Assembly: GCA_031290815.1 (NCBI GenBank)
Contig: JAISLO010000091.1
Coordinates: 1-14,880 of the forward strand
Direction: 5' to 3'
Origin: Synergistaceae bacterium
GTDB lineage: Bacteria; Synergistota; Synergistia; Synergistales; Synergistaceae
Length of the DNA: 14,880 nt
Positions 1 through 8,215 of this stretch are shown piece after piece. Numbering within the stretch: the first letter of the stretch is position 1; every line of letters begins with the position of its first letter. The translations under genes and the position numbers were made by a program. The notes under the pieces are model-generated. The model was given only the letters and a program-made list of their open reading frames with translations. It made no database searches and was not told where the DNA came from.

Positions 1-791
1 ATGGCGAGCCAAAGCTGATGCTGAGCGTCCTGCCATTTCTCCCTCAGACTTCAGGGGACAGTCTCACGAAGTGCCTCAGCTCGATCGCCGGGAACCTTCC
101 GATGTTCGGTTTCGTGCCCTCCGATTACACTACCAACTTCAGAAGACCGCTCGTCATCTTCAATGGGGAAGCGTATCCGGAGTCCTGCGCGATAGCGATG
201 ATGTCCGGGAATGTCAACCCGAGATTCTTCTCCGAGTCCGTCCCGGAGAACAAAATACTCAGACGAAAAGCCATAGTGACCGAGTCGGATGAGAATTGTC
301 TCAGGAAGATCAACGGCGCGCCGGCCTCCGAATTCATGGAAGCCCACGGAATGATCAGGGATGGCAATATATGGGGAGCAAAGGTAATTCCGTTCATCAT
401 AGACTTCAACGACGGCACCCCGTGGACCGTCCGCGTTTTGAATATAATAACTCCGGATGGATTTCTCATCCTCGGGGGCGAGGCCAAGGAGAACTCTACG
501 ATAGAACTCTGCGCCGTCGAAAGCGACGACATCGTCAACACGGCGTCATATCTCGCGGACGCTGTGTCCGCCGGAAATTACGATTTTCTGATCATAGCCT
601 CGTGCGTGACCAGGAATTTCATCCTGGAGCTCGACAACGGGGCGGAGATCGCTATATTCCGTTCACGCCTCGGAGGCCGCCTCCCGTTCCTCTTTTTATA
701 CACCGGAGGGGAGATCTGTCCGGTGGTATATGACGGAGAGAGCTGCCTGAACCGTTTCCACAATCTCACTCTGACATGCTGCGCGCTTTAG
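1..791 (+). CDS. FIST-domain sensory protein (5' end outside window)
   Basis: The reading frame is open from the left edge and ends at TAG 789–791, so the visible 262 or so residues are the C-terminal part of a longer protein; the first internal ATG (18) is not the true start. The residues after a segment with VTESDENCLRKINGAPASEF match the FIST pattern, in which FIST_N ends and FIST_C begins with a 'VT…v.eidG.PA.e' stretch. The C-terminal part has the hydrophobic strand pattern and the terminal LFLYTGGEICPV segment expected of FIST_C. FIST domains are proposed to bind small ligands such as amino acids and often accompany histidine kinases or chemoreceptors. No signal peptide or membrane segment is visible in the part present. 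The hybrid kinase gene starts 27 bp downstream on the same strand, so this is probably its input partner. The FIST assignment is by motif memory, not a profile search. Confidence 0.7.
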   Translation, partial: GEPKLMLSVLPFLPQTSGDSLTKCLSSIAGNLPMFGFVPSDYTTNFRRPLVIFNGEAYPESCAIAMMSGNVNPRFFSESVPENKILRRKAIVTESDENCLRKINGAPASEFMEAHGMIRDGNIWGAKVIPFIIDFNDGTPWTVRVLNIITPDGFLILGGEAKENSTIELCAVESDDIVNTASYLADAVSAGNYDFLIIASCVTRNFILELDNGAEIAIFRSRLGGRLPFLFLYTGGEICPVVYDGESCLNRFHNLTLTCCAL

Positions 792-818
792 CCGGGCTAA
801 TCAAAAGCGACCTTCGAG

Positions 819-3263
819 ATGATCCACAACACTGAGCACAGCGCTGAAGAATATAACGACATAAAAGAAGAACTGAAGCGCCTGCGCAAGGAAAACAGAA
901 GGATGGCGCGGCAGATCAGTTCCATGCAGGATCTCATTCAGAGGGTTAAGTCCTCTACGATCGCGAAGAAGACCCTCAGCACGATAATCTCCGCGGAGAA
1001 GTCGAACAACGAGTTATTCCTCGAGCTCCTCCTCAAAAACAGCCCCGACATCATCCTCATGTTCGACAACATTGGAAGGTTCATCTACTGTACCGACGCC
1101 TTTCTGAGGGAAGCTCGCATCGTAAGTTTCGGGCTCATCAGGGGAAGGACATTTTCGGATGTATTCTGGCAGTTCATAGGAGCTTCCGAGACGGCGCGGC
1201 TGTCCGCGGCGTTCAGGCAGTCCGTGGCGGACAAGAAAAACATCGCGATGGAAAGCGTCATAGATTTCAGCAAAACAGGCAATCCGAGGAGCTATGCGAT
1301 CAACTTCACCCCGATGACCAACGCGGCGGACAATGTAATAGGCTCGCTGTCCCTGTTCCTGGATCTGACGGACGTGCTGCAGGCCAAGCAGGCGGAGGCG
1401 GCCTCGCGGGCAAAAAGTTACTTCCTGGCCAACATGAGCCACGAGATTCGCACTCCGCTCAACGCGATAATGGGCTTCAGCGAGGTCGAGCTCAGAAAGG
1501 CGCTTCCAGACGAGACGCACAGCAACATAGAAAAAATATACAGCGCCGGTTCCACCCTGCTCGGCATCATCAACGACATCCTGGACATCTCCAAGATAGA
1601 GTCCGGCAAGTTCGAGGTCAATCCCAGCAGCTACGACTTTGCGAACATGATAAGTGACACGATAAACCAGAATCTGGTGCGCATAGGGACGAAGCCGATA
1701 AAGTTCGAGCCCATCATTGGGGAAAACATTCCATCCAGTCTGTTCGGCGACGAGATACGGGTGAAGCAGATCTTGAACAACCTGTTGTCAAACGCCTTCA
1801 AGTATACGGACGCGGGACGCGTCTCGCTCAAGGTCTCGTGTTTGCTGCTCGGCTACGACGTAATTCTTCGCTTTGAGGTAAGCGACACCGGCCGGGGGAT
1901 AAAGCCCGAGAACATGGAAAACCTCTTCTCCGAGTACAGACAGTTCGACGTAAATTCAAACCGCAATATCGAGGGCACGGGGCTGGGACTCTCCATCTGC
2001 AAGAACCTGGTTAGCATGATGGACGGCTCAATCAGCGCAGAGAGCGTTTACGGCCGCGGTAGCACGTTCACGGCCTCGATCCGGCAGGGGGTTGTCGACG
2101 CTGTTCCCATCGGCCCCGACGTGGCTCGAAATCTGCAGAGTTTCAGCTTCAGGGAGAGCCACATGGAAAGCGGCAGAAAATTTGTCAGAAAACAGATGCC
2201 TTACGCGAAGGTTTTGGTCGTGGACGACGTTATGACAAACCTGGACGTCGCCAGCGCCCTTCTCTCTCCGTACGGCATCACCGTTCACTGCGTCTCCGGC
2301 GGCAGGCAGGCGGTCAATGCGGTTCGCGAGGGCAAGGAGAAATACGACGCGATTTTCATGGATCACATGATGCCTGACATGGATGGCATGGAGGCCGTCC
2401 GTGTCATCCGAAACGAGATTGGCACCGATTACGCGAAGACGGTGCCGATAATAGCCCTGACTGCGAACGCGTTGAAGGGCAATTCGGAGATGTTCCTCGA
2501 AAACGGGTTTCAGGCGTTCCTCTCGAAGCCGATAGACATAATCAAGCTGGACGTTCTGCTGAACAGGTGGGTGTATGACCTCCGGAAGGACGAACAGTAC
2601 AGCCAGGCCGTCGAAGCGGGCCGAAAACCGAACGCCTCGGAGGGCGGAGATGTCTCGGCCCCGATAAACTGGAGGGTGGACGGGGTGAACTTCGAGGAGG
2701 GCATTCGCCGCTTCGGAGGCAGTGAAACATACTTGAAGATTGTGAAGTCGTACATAAATCACACGCCTGCCCTGCTTGACGAAATACGCTCGGTAAACAT
2801 GGAATCGCTTGAAAAATACGCCATAACGGTGCATGGGATAAAGGGTGCCAGCATGGGCCTCTGTGCCGAGGCCGTCGGCAAGGCCGCGGCTGAGATGGAG
2901 CTCGCCGCAAAGAAGAAGGATCTCGGGTTTATCACAGCGAGAAACGAAGCCTTTTTGAACGACGTGGAGTCGCTGATCTCCGGCCTCAAGACCCTGTGCG
3001 AGAGCGGCGGCGAACGCGAATACCGCATGGAGACCGCGCCCGAACCGGACCGGGTTCTTCTTGCAGACCTGCACCGCGCGTGTATCCGCTACGATTCGAC
3101 CGCTATGGAGGACATCGTATCGAACCTCGAGAAGTTCAGTTACGAATCGGGAGGGGATCTCGTAAAGTGGCTGAGAGAACAACTGGACAACCTGGAGTAT
3201 GACAGCCTGCTCGAGCGCCTCGAGGAGATCGTTGGATCAGAGCAAACGCATTTAAAAATATGA
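819..3263 (+). CDS. Cytoplasmic hybrid sensor histidine kinase (PAS–HisKA–HATPase–REC–HPt)
   Basis: This 814-residue unorthodox kinase should autophosphorylate and relay phosphate His–Asp–His. Residues 10–60 are a charged coiled coil and 68–185 a PAS-like sensor (NSPDIILMFDNIGRFIYCTD). HisKA carries the H-box at 203–216 with phospho-His208. The ATPase domain has N321/N325 in the N-box, DTGRG (356–360) and GTGLG (386–390). The receiver (464–585) has the D469/D470 acidic pair, phospho-acceptor D515, T548 and K570. The HPt domain (about 620–725) has His672 in VHGIKGAS. Residues 740–814 form a further helical tail. No transmembrane segment or signal peptide is seen, so it is cytoplasmic. The start is the first ATG after an in-frame TAA at 798; no strong Shine–Dalgarno sequence precedes it, so coupling to the FIST gene 27 bp upstream is plausible. 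No DNA-binding output domain is present, so the final phosphate acceptor is elsewhere. The target is unknown. Confidence 0.95.
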   Translation: MIHNTEHSAEEYNDIKEELKRLRKENRRMARQISSMQDLIQRVKSSTIAKKTLSTIISAEKSNNELFLELLLKNSPDIILMFDNIGRFIYCTDAFLREARIVSFGLIRGRTFSDVFWQFIGASETARLSAAFRQSVADKKNIAMESVIDFSKTGNPRSYAINFTPMTNAADNVIGSLSLFLDLTDVLQAKQAEAASRAKSYFLANMSHEIRTPLNAIMGFSEVELRKALPDETHSNIEKIYSAGSTLLGIINDILDISKIESGKFEVNPSSYDFANMISDTINQNLVRIGTKPIKFEPIIGENIPSSLFGDEIRVKQILNNLLSNAFKYTDAGRVSLKVSCLLLGYDVILRFEVSDTGRGIKPENMENLFSEYRQFDVNSNRNIEGTGLGLSICKNLVSMMDGSISAESVYGRGSTFTASIRQGVVDAVPIGPDVARNLQSFSFRESHMESGRKFVRKQMPYAKVLVVDDVMTNLDVASALLSPYGITVHCVSGGRQAVNAVREGKEKYDAIFMDHMMPDMDGMEAVRVIRNEIGTDYAKTVPIIALTANALKGNSEMFLENGFQAFLSKPIDIIKLDVLLNRWVYDLRKDEQYSQAVEAGRKPNASEGGDVSAPINWRVDGVNFEEGIRRFGGSETYLKIVKSYINHTPALLDEIRSVNMESLEKYAITVHGIKGASMGLCAEAVGKAAAEMELAAKKKDLGFITARNEAFLNDVESLISGLKTLCESGGEREYRMETAPEPDRVLLADLHRACIRYDSTAMEDIVSNLEKFSYESGGDLVKWLREQLDNLEYDSLLERLEEIVGSEQTHLKI

Positions 3264-3300
3264 GTATCTGGTTGTCTCAGACAACCCGATACTCATATTT
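3256..3300. terminator. Bidirectional hairpin terminator between convergent genes
   Basis: A 13-bp arm (3256–3268) pairs with 3288–3300, then one T/C mismatch, then a 7-bp inner stem (3270–3276 with 3280–3286) closes on a TCA loop. The TGA stop of the kinase gene (3261–3263) lies inside the left arm. Read on the minus strand, the GAGTATC…GATACTC core is followed by ATATTTTTAAA, a usable U-tract; on the plus strand the tail is ATATTT followed by A residues, a weaker one. It sits between the end of the kinase gene and the end of the glutamate-synthase-like gene (3365), so it probably terminates both. Confidence 0.8.
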
Positions 3301-3364
3301 AAAAAATCCCGCCAGGCAGTGAAGTGCTATATTGCGTTCACCATTTCTCCCATAACCAATGAAA

Positions 3365-4768
3365 TTAAGCGTGAGCGATGTTCGTGTGGCTCGATATCTC
3401 GCTGTCGACGGTTACGAGATCGTCCGCGGACAGATCGCTGATCTTGGCGTGCCCGGTTATCCTGGCGTAGGTCTTCAGCTCTTCGAGCGTCACGTTCAAA
3501 AAGTTGGCCACTCGAAGCGCCGCCGCGTCCGCGTCGAAGCCGGCGCGCAGCCCGGGATCCTGGGTGGCGATTCCGACCGGACATCTTCCGGAGCCGCATA
3601 TCCTATACTGCTGACACGCGGCCGAGATCAGCGCCGCGGTGGCTATGGCTATAGCGTCGGCTCCCATCGCGATCGCCTTGGCGAAATCCGAGGAGACGCG
3701 GAGTCCTCCCGTTATCACCAGGGAGATGTCCCTGCCGTGTTTGTCGAGAAATTTCCTTGCGCGATGGAGCGCGAATACGGTCGGCACGCTCGTTGCGTCC
3801 CGAAGCAGCTTCGGAGAAGCTCCGGTGGCTCCGCCCCGCCCGTCGACTGTGATAAAGTCCGGCTTCGCGAAGGCGCAGTATTCAAGGTCCCTTTCGATTC
3901 TTCCGGCGGCTATCTTTATTCCTATGGGCCGTCCGTCCGATTCCCCCCTGAGCCAATCGACCAGGGCCTTCAGGTCCTCTTTGGATGACAATCCGGGGAA
4001 CTTCGAAGGGCTGATCACGTCCTCGCCAACGGGTTTGCCCCGCGCGGCGGCGATCTCCTCGGTCACCTTGCCGCCAGGCAGATGTCCGCCCATGCCGGGC
4101 TTTGTGCCCTGCCCTATTTTTATCTCGATGGCGTCCGAATTTCTCAGGTTTTCAGCGGTGACGCTGTAGAGATTCGGCACGTACTCGAATATGTATCTGT
4201 ACGCGGCCTCCATCTCCTCGCGGATGATGCCTCCCTCTCCGCTGCACGCGGCCGTTTTGGCCATGGCGCTGCCCTTGGCGAGGGCGATCTTCGCCTCCCT
4301 TGAGAGTGCGCCGAACGACATGTGGGAGATATACACCGGGTTCTGTATTACCAGCGGCTTCTTCGCTCGCCGGCCTATCACGGTCTCCGTGTCCACGTCG
4401 TCGTGATCGTCGAGGGGAGGAGGGTTTAATTGAGCGCCGAGCAGCAGGATGTCATCCCACCCCGGCATCTTCATCTTCGTGCCCATTGCGTCGATTATGC
4501 TGGTCCCTGTAACCGACATCGCGTGTATGTCGTCCATGTACCTGGACGAGGGATCGAACCTTGCGTGAGCCTCCGGATAGGCCAGGGGGGAGCCGCCGGG
4601 ACTGCGAACTTCCTCCGATGACGGCGCGCCGGCCCTGCCCTCCGAAACGTCGATCAGCTTGTCCGCCGAAGAATGGCACACCGGACAGAGCGCTTTTCCG
4701 CTGCCGTCGGTCGCGACGTCCGTTTCAGCGAAAACTTCTCCGCACACACTGCACTTGAATCGCCTCAT
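3365..4768 (-). CDS. Stand-alone glutamate-synthase-like FMN/3Fe-4S protein with N-terminal Cys4 ribbon
   Basis: This 467-residue protein corresponds to the FMN-binding synthase domain of glutamate synthase (GltB, COG0069), without the glutaminase domain. Residues 6–31 carry C-X2-C-X18-C-X2-C (CSVCG…CPVCH), a short rubredoxin-like or zinc-ribbon module. The FMN/substrate motifs are visible: GEGG (177–180), GQGTKPGMGG (219–228) and the ITGGLRVSSDFAKAIAMGADA-type strand–loop near 352. CQQYRICGSGRCPVG keeps the C-X5-C-X4-C spacing (C385, C391, C396) that binds the 3Fe-4S cluster in GltB. The start is the ATG at 4766–4768, preceded by GGGAGGG at good spacing; an upstream TTG at 4810 is less likely. 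It starts 54 bp after the recN stop and ends the operon. The reaction is uncertain: family members may use free ammonia or act on other substrates, because no amidotransferase domain is attached. Cytoplasmic. Confidence 0.9.
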   Translation of the reverse strand: MRRFKCSVCGEVFAETDVATDGSGKALCPVCHSSADKLIDVSEGRAGAPSSEEVRSPGGSPLAYPEAHARFDPSSRYMDDIHAMSVTGTSIIDAMGTKMKMPGWDDILLLGAQLNPPPLDDHDDVDTETVIGRRAKKPLVIQNPVYISHMSFGALSREAKIALAKGSAMAKTAACSGEGGIIREEMEAAYRYIFEYVPNLYSVTAENLRNSDAIEIKIGQGTKPGMGGHLPGGKVTEEIAAARGKPVGEDVISPSKFPGLSSKEDLKALVDWLRGESDGRPIGIKIAAGRIERDLEYCAFAKPDFITVDGRGGATGASPKLLRDATSVPTVFALHRARKFLDKHGRDISLVITGGLRVSSDFAKAIAMGADAIAIATAALISAACQQYRICGSGRCPVGIATQDPGLRAGFDADAAALRVANFLNVTLEELKTYARITGHAKISDLSADDLVTVDSEISSHTNIAHA

Positions 4769-4822
4769 CTTTGAAAACCCTCCCGGTTGAAGTAGTGGCT
4801 GTCCGTTCAAAACGGCCCGATG

Positions 4823-6448
4823 TCATTCGGGTGACTTGAGGAGCGCCCGCGCGAGCTCAAGAGCTTCCGACGTCTCAACGCCGGAGAGCATTCTCGCTAT
4901 CTCTCGTTCTCTTTCCTCCCCCTCGGCCTCGCGGACGGAGGTCTCGTCCCCCTCCCTGAGGACCAGGAAATGCTGATCGGCCATCGCGGCGATCGTCGCC
5001 TCGTGCGTTATGAGTATGGTCCTGCAGTTTCTGGAAAGGTCCCTCAGCTTCCTTCCGGCGAGGAGCGCGGCCCGGCCTCCGAGTCCGGCCTCGACCTCGT
5101 CGAAGACTATCACGCCGGGGAGCCTGGACGGATCGACGGAAGCCTGCATGGCGATCAGAATGCGGCTCAGCTCCCCGCCGGAGGCGGCCTTGCCTACCGG
5201 ATTGCCTGGAAGGCCAGATTGCGCCAGCAGAAACGACGCGCTCTCCGCGCCGTTTGCCCTGACCTTGTCGAGCCTATTTATGACGATCGAAAATTTCGAG
5301 TCCTCCATCGCGAGGTCCTTCAGGTGAAGGTTCACCCTGCGCTCGAAGTCCGAGGCAGCAAGTTCCCTCAGCGAGCGCAGGTCCTTTGCCAGTGAGCCGG
5401 CCTCCGAACGCAGGGACGCGGCCCGCGACATCTTTGCCTCCAAGATTCCCCTGCACTCCTTCAGCCAGGCCATGCCGTTCTCGACCTCGCCTATATAAGC
5501 CAGCAGTTCATCGACCGAGAGCAGGCCGGTCTCTCGCTTCATCCTCCGCAACATACCGATTTTCGATTCCGCCTGGTCGCGGCTCGTCTCCAGTTCTTCC
5601 CGCGATACCAGGGACAGCTCCAGCTTCGCCAGATCGAAGAGTTCTTGCAGCGAGCGGAGGGCTGTCTCGCCAAGCTCGGCCCAGCGGCCCTTCGACTCGG
5701 CGGGCGCCGCGGCGCAGAGGCTCCGAACGAGGGAAGTCACCTGTTCGAGCATGTCCGCGTCGGAGTCGCCGCCGTTCATCCTGTTCAATATATCGTCATA
5801 TCTGCCGACATCGGCCAAACGCCTCTCCAGGGACGAGAGTTCCTTCGTCCACTCCTCCTCGCAGCCCTGATACAGCGACATGGACCGTATTTTGCGAACC
5901 CTGGCGGGGGCGTCCTCGAGCTCGCGCTCGAGTTCTCCCCTGCGTTTTTTCAGGTCGAGTATCTCTCGCTCGGCGTCAAGCATCGCAGGAAACGCGGATG
6001 CGAGTGCGTTCCTCGTCCCAAGCAGGTCTTCGCCGCCGCAGTGGTCAACCATGTCGAGCTGCCTTGCCGGATCGAGGAGGTTCAACTGCGCGAACTGGCT
6101 CTGTATCTCTATCATCTGGGCGGACGTTTCGGCGAGTTGTCCGGCCGTGGCGAGCTCGCCTTGAATCATGCATCTCCCCTTGCCGCTTCGCGAGAGAGCT
6201 CGCCTGGTCACAAGCAGATCGCCTCCGTCATCAGAGGGCTTGTCCCACATGGCCTCGACGACGGCCTCGTCGCAGCCAGAACGGATGAGGGAGGTCTGGG
6301 CCCGTCTTCCAGAGATGAACTCGAAGGCGCGGACCAGGCTGCTCTTGCCGGAACCGCTCTCGCCGGTTATCACGATGAACCTGCCCTTGAGATCGAGCTC
6401 GGCGCTCTTTATGCCCCCAACCCCGGATACCCGAAGCAATTCTATCAT
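4823..6448 (-). CDS. recN: DNA repair protein RecN
   Basis: RecN is an SMC-like ATPase that holds DNA ends during double-strand break repair. The 541 residues match the usual 550–570. The Walker A is GESGSGKSS (29–37), a variant of the common GETGAGKS; an ABC signature ASGGELSR lies at 422–429 and Walker B VIVFDEVEAGLGG at 446–458, followed by ITHEATIAAMADQHFLV in place of the usual 'ITHlpqvAa.aD.H'. Between them, residues about 150–370 are charged and heptad-like, consistent with the short RecN coiled coil. The ATG (6446–6448) overlaps the TGA of nadK as ATGA, and no Shine–Dalgarno is visible upstream, so translation is probably coupled. The Walker B and switch region differ somewhat from well-studied RecN, but the architecture and operon position (nadK–recN is a frequent pair) make the call firm. 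Confidence 0.93.
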   Translation of the reverse strand: MIELLRVSGVGGIKSAELDLKGRFIVITGESGSGKSSLVRAFEFISGRRAQTSLIRSGCDEAVVEAMWDKPSDDGGDLLVTRRALSRSGKGRCMIQGELATAGQLAETSAQMIEIQSQFAQLNLLDPARQLDMVDHCGGEDLLGTRNALASAFPAMLDAEREILDLKKRRGELERELEDAPARVRKIRSMSLYQGCEEEWTKELSSLERRLADVGRYDDILNRMNGGDSDADMLEQVTSLVRSLCAAAPAESKGRWAELGETALRSLQELFDLAKLELSLVSREELETSRDQAESKIGMLRRMKRETGLLSVDELLAYIGEVENGMAWLKECRGILEAKMSRAASLRSEAGSLAKDLRSLRELAASDFERRVNLHLKDLAMEDSKFSIVINRLDKVRANGAESASFLLAQSGLPGNPVGKAASGGELSRILIAMQASVDPSRLPGVIVFDEVEAGLGGRAALLAGRKLRDLSRNCRTILITHEATIAAMADQHFLVLREGDETSVREAEGEEREREIARMLSGVETSEALELARALLKSPE

Positions 6449-7347
6449 AGCTGGTTCTGGTGTTCCGTTTCGTCCTTGACGTAGTTGCTCGACCGTCCCC
6501 AGCCGAGCTTTTTTCTGAGCACGTTATAATACGACGAACGATCCAGCTTTATCATGCTGATCCCCCTGTCGTCCAGAGATATCCGCGCGCTGTCCCCCTT
6601 GCGGAGGCGCATGTTTATCAACCCGTCCCGCGAGAGAAACATCTCGCCGCTCTCGCCGGACAGGCTTATCTCGATCACCTCGTTCTCGGCCATGACGACC
6701 GGGCGCGCATAGAGTGAGTGCGGGCATATCGGAGCGAGAAGGATGCACTTCACGTCAGGATGGATGACCGGGCCCCCGGCTGAGAGCGAATAGGCGGTCG
6801 AGCCGGTCGGAGTGGATATGATGATGCCGTCGGCGAGCAGCCTGTAAAGCGTCTCGCCGCCGGCCGATACGGACAGATCTATGGGGTGGGAGAGCGGACC
6901 CTTCGATATGACTATCTCGTTCAGAGCGCAGAACTCACCAGCCGTTACTCCCCTTCTCAGCAACTCGCAGCGGATTGCGGAGCGTGTACTCAGGTCATAC
7001 TGGCCGGACAGGATTCTCTTGACGTCTTGGACCGCGTTCTCAGGTTTGCCGGACACTAAAAAACCCAGCCGTCCAGCGTTGATCCCGTAAAGCGGCGTGC
7101 CAAGATCCCTCACTGTACGGGCCGCCCTGAGAAACGTCCCGTCGCCGCCTATCGAGACCGCGAACTCCATCCTTCGGAAGTCTCCCCATCTCTCGGTGGG
7201 AGGTACGTATGTGTCGTCAGCCCCCTCCTCCCCGAGCATGAACTCGACCTTCGCGTCTCCGTAGCCCGCGGACATCACCTTGTCCGCTATCTCGGTGTTG
7301 AGCTTCCTGTCCCGTCTGAAGAACATGCCTACTATCCTTTTACGCAT
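6445..7347 (-). CDS. nadK: NAD kinase
   Basis: This enzyme phosphorylates NAD to NADP with ATP or polyphosphate in the cytoplasm. The chosen start gives 300 residues, normal for the family. It has the GGDGTFL motif (67–73), INAGRLGFL shortly after, the NE pair (143–144), and the glycine-rich TPTGSTAYSLSAGGP signature (179–193). The frame is open further upstream to 7485, but those residues resemble no NAD kinase N-terminus and overlap tlyA deeply. The ATG at 7345–7347 has GGGGAGGA a few bases upstream and overlaps the tlyA stop by 8 bp. The 3' end overlaps recN by ATGA. The C-terminal tail ends in a hydrophilic stretch, residues about 284–300, which looks disordered. Confidence 0.95.
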   Translation of the reverse strand: MRKRIVGMFFRRDRKLNTEIADKVMSAGYGDAKVEFMLGEEGADDTYVPPTERWGDFRRMEFAVSIGGDGTFLRAARTVRDLGTPLYGINAGRLGFLVSGKPENAVQDVKRILSGQYDLSTRSAIRCELLRRGVTAGEFCALNEIVISKGPLSHPIDLSVSAGGETLYRLLADGIIISTPTGSTAYSLSAGGPVIHPDVKCILLAPICPHSLYARPVVMAENEVIEISLSGESGEMFLSRDGLINMRLRKGDSARISLDDRGISMIKLDRSSYYNVLRKKLGWGRSSNYVKDETEHQNQL

Positions 7348-8215
7348 CCGTCCTCCCCAAGTCGTGGGCCTCCCGCACGATCCGTTCAAAGTCAATGGGC
7401 GGAAAATCCCCCGCGAAAGGACCACGGGCGCGATCATCGCCGCCAGGCTCAGCCCTGCGGTCACCAGACTCCAAAGTTCTTCCAAGATAGAACATAAACT
7501 CTATATTTCCCTCCGCGCCGCGAATGGGCGAGAAAGCGGCCCCTCGGAGGCTCATGCGCCCGTCCTCCCTGACAAACCCGGCAAGCCCTCTCAAAACCTC
7601 CGCGTGGAGGGCTGGATCGCGCACTACGCCTTTGCGTGTCCTGCCCCGTCCGACCTCGAACTGCGGCTTGACGAGGGCTATCATTTTTCCATCGTCATCG
7701 AGCAGGCTGAAGAGGTTGGGCAGGAGGGTCCTCAGTGAAATAAAAGACGCGTCGACCGTTATGATGTCAGCATACCGGCCGATATCGTCCTTTTTCAGAT
7801 ACCTCGCGTTCGTCCGCTCCAGGAGCGACACCCTGGAATCTCGGCGAAGCTCCCAGGCCAGCTGACCGTAACCGACGTCGACTGCCGCGACGGCGGATGC
7901 TCCTCTGGACAGCAGAACCTGAGTGAAGCCTCCTGTTGACGCTCCGATATCGACGCACATCAGGCCGGCCGGATTTATGCTCCACTCGTCAAGGGCCTTG
8001 ATGAGCTTCAGCGCCCCTCGGCTCACCCATTTGAAGCCGCCGCCTTTTTTTACATTTATGGAAACGTCTCCTGGAAACATCGACGCGGACTTCCGGCGTT
8101 CAAGCCCCGCGACGCTGACGGCGCCCCGCGAGATCATCTCACGCGCGGCGTCCCTGGATGCGGCGAACCCTCGTTCGACGAGTATCTTATCCAGACGCCG
8201 CAGTGTTCCCGCCAT
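7340..8215 (-). CDS. tlyA: TlyA-family rRNA 2'-O-methyltransferase (S4 domain + FtsJ fold)
   Basis: TlyA enzymes methylate ribose 2'-OH in rRNA (C1920 of 23S, and in some species also C1409 of 16S, E. coli numbering); bacterial TlyA was first noted as a putative haemolysin. The N-terminal S4 RNA-binding domain is visible (RLDKILVERGFAASRDAARE), followed by the Rossmann-like methyltransferase with the SAM motif VDIGASTGGFTQVLL and the conserved VSRGALKL segment just before it. Later VDASFISL and LVKPQFEVG are family motifs that contain catalytic D and K residues. The start is the ATG at 8213–8215, preceded by GGAGG with a 6-nt spacer and lying 29 bp inside the 3' end of dxs. At 291 residues it is about 20 longer than usual, with a charged Arg/Gly/Asp-rich tail after the last FMFYLGR strand. 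Confidence 0.93.
   Translation of the reverse strand: MAGTLRRLDKILVERGFAASRDAAREMISRGAVSVAGLERRKSASMFPGDVSINVKKGGGFKWVSRGALKLIKALDEWSINPAGLMCVDIGASTGGFTQVLLSRGASAVAAVDVGYGQLAWELRRDSRVSLLERTNARYLKKDDIGRYADIITVDASFISLRTLLPNLFSLLDDDGKMIALVKPQFEVGRGRTRKGVVRDPALHAEVLRGLAGFVREDGRMSLRGAAFSPIRGAEGNIEFMFYLGRTLESGDRRAEPGGDDRARGPFAGDFPPIDFERIVREAHDLGRTDA

Noticed and set aside
2028..3182. Long open frame antisense to the hybrid kinase (384 codons)
   Set aside because: It is opposite an unmistakable kinase gene whose receiver and HPt motifs are intact; high G+C leaves few stop codons in the antisense frame, and the predicted protein shows no recognisable domain.
5386..6484. Two long plus-strand frames opposite recN
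   Set aside because: Low-complexity Arg/Ser/Pro products in a G+C-rich region; recN on the minus strand has Walker A, signature and Walker B motifs.
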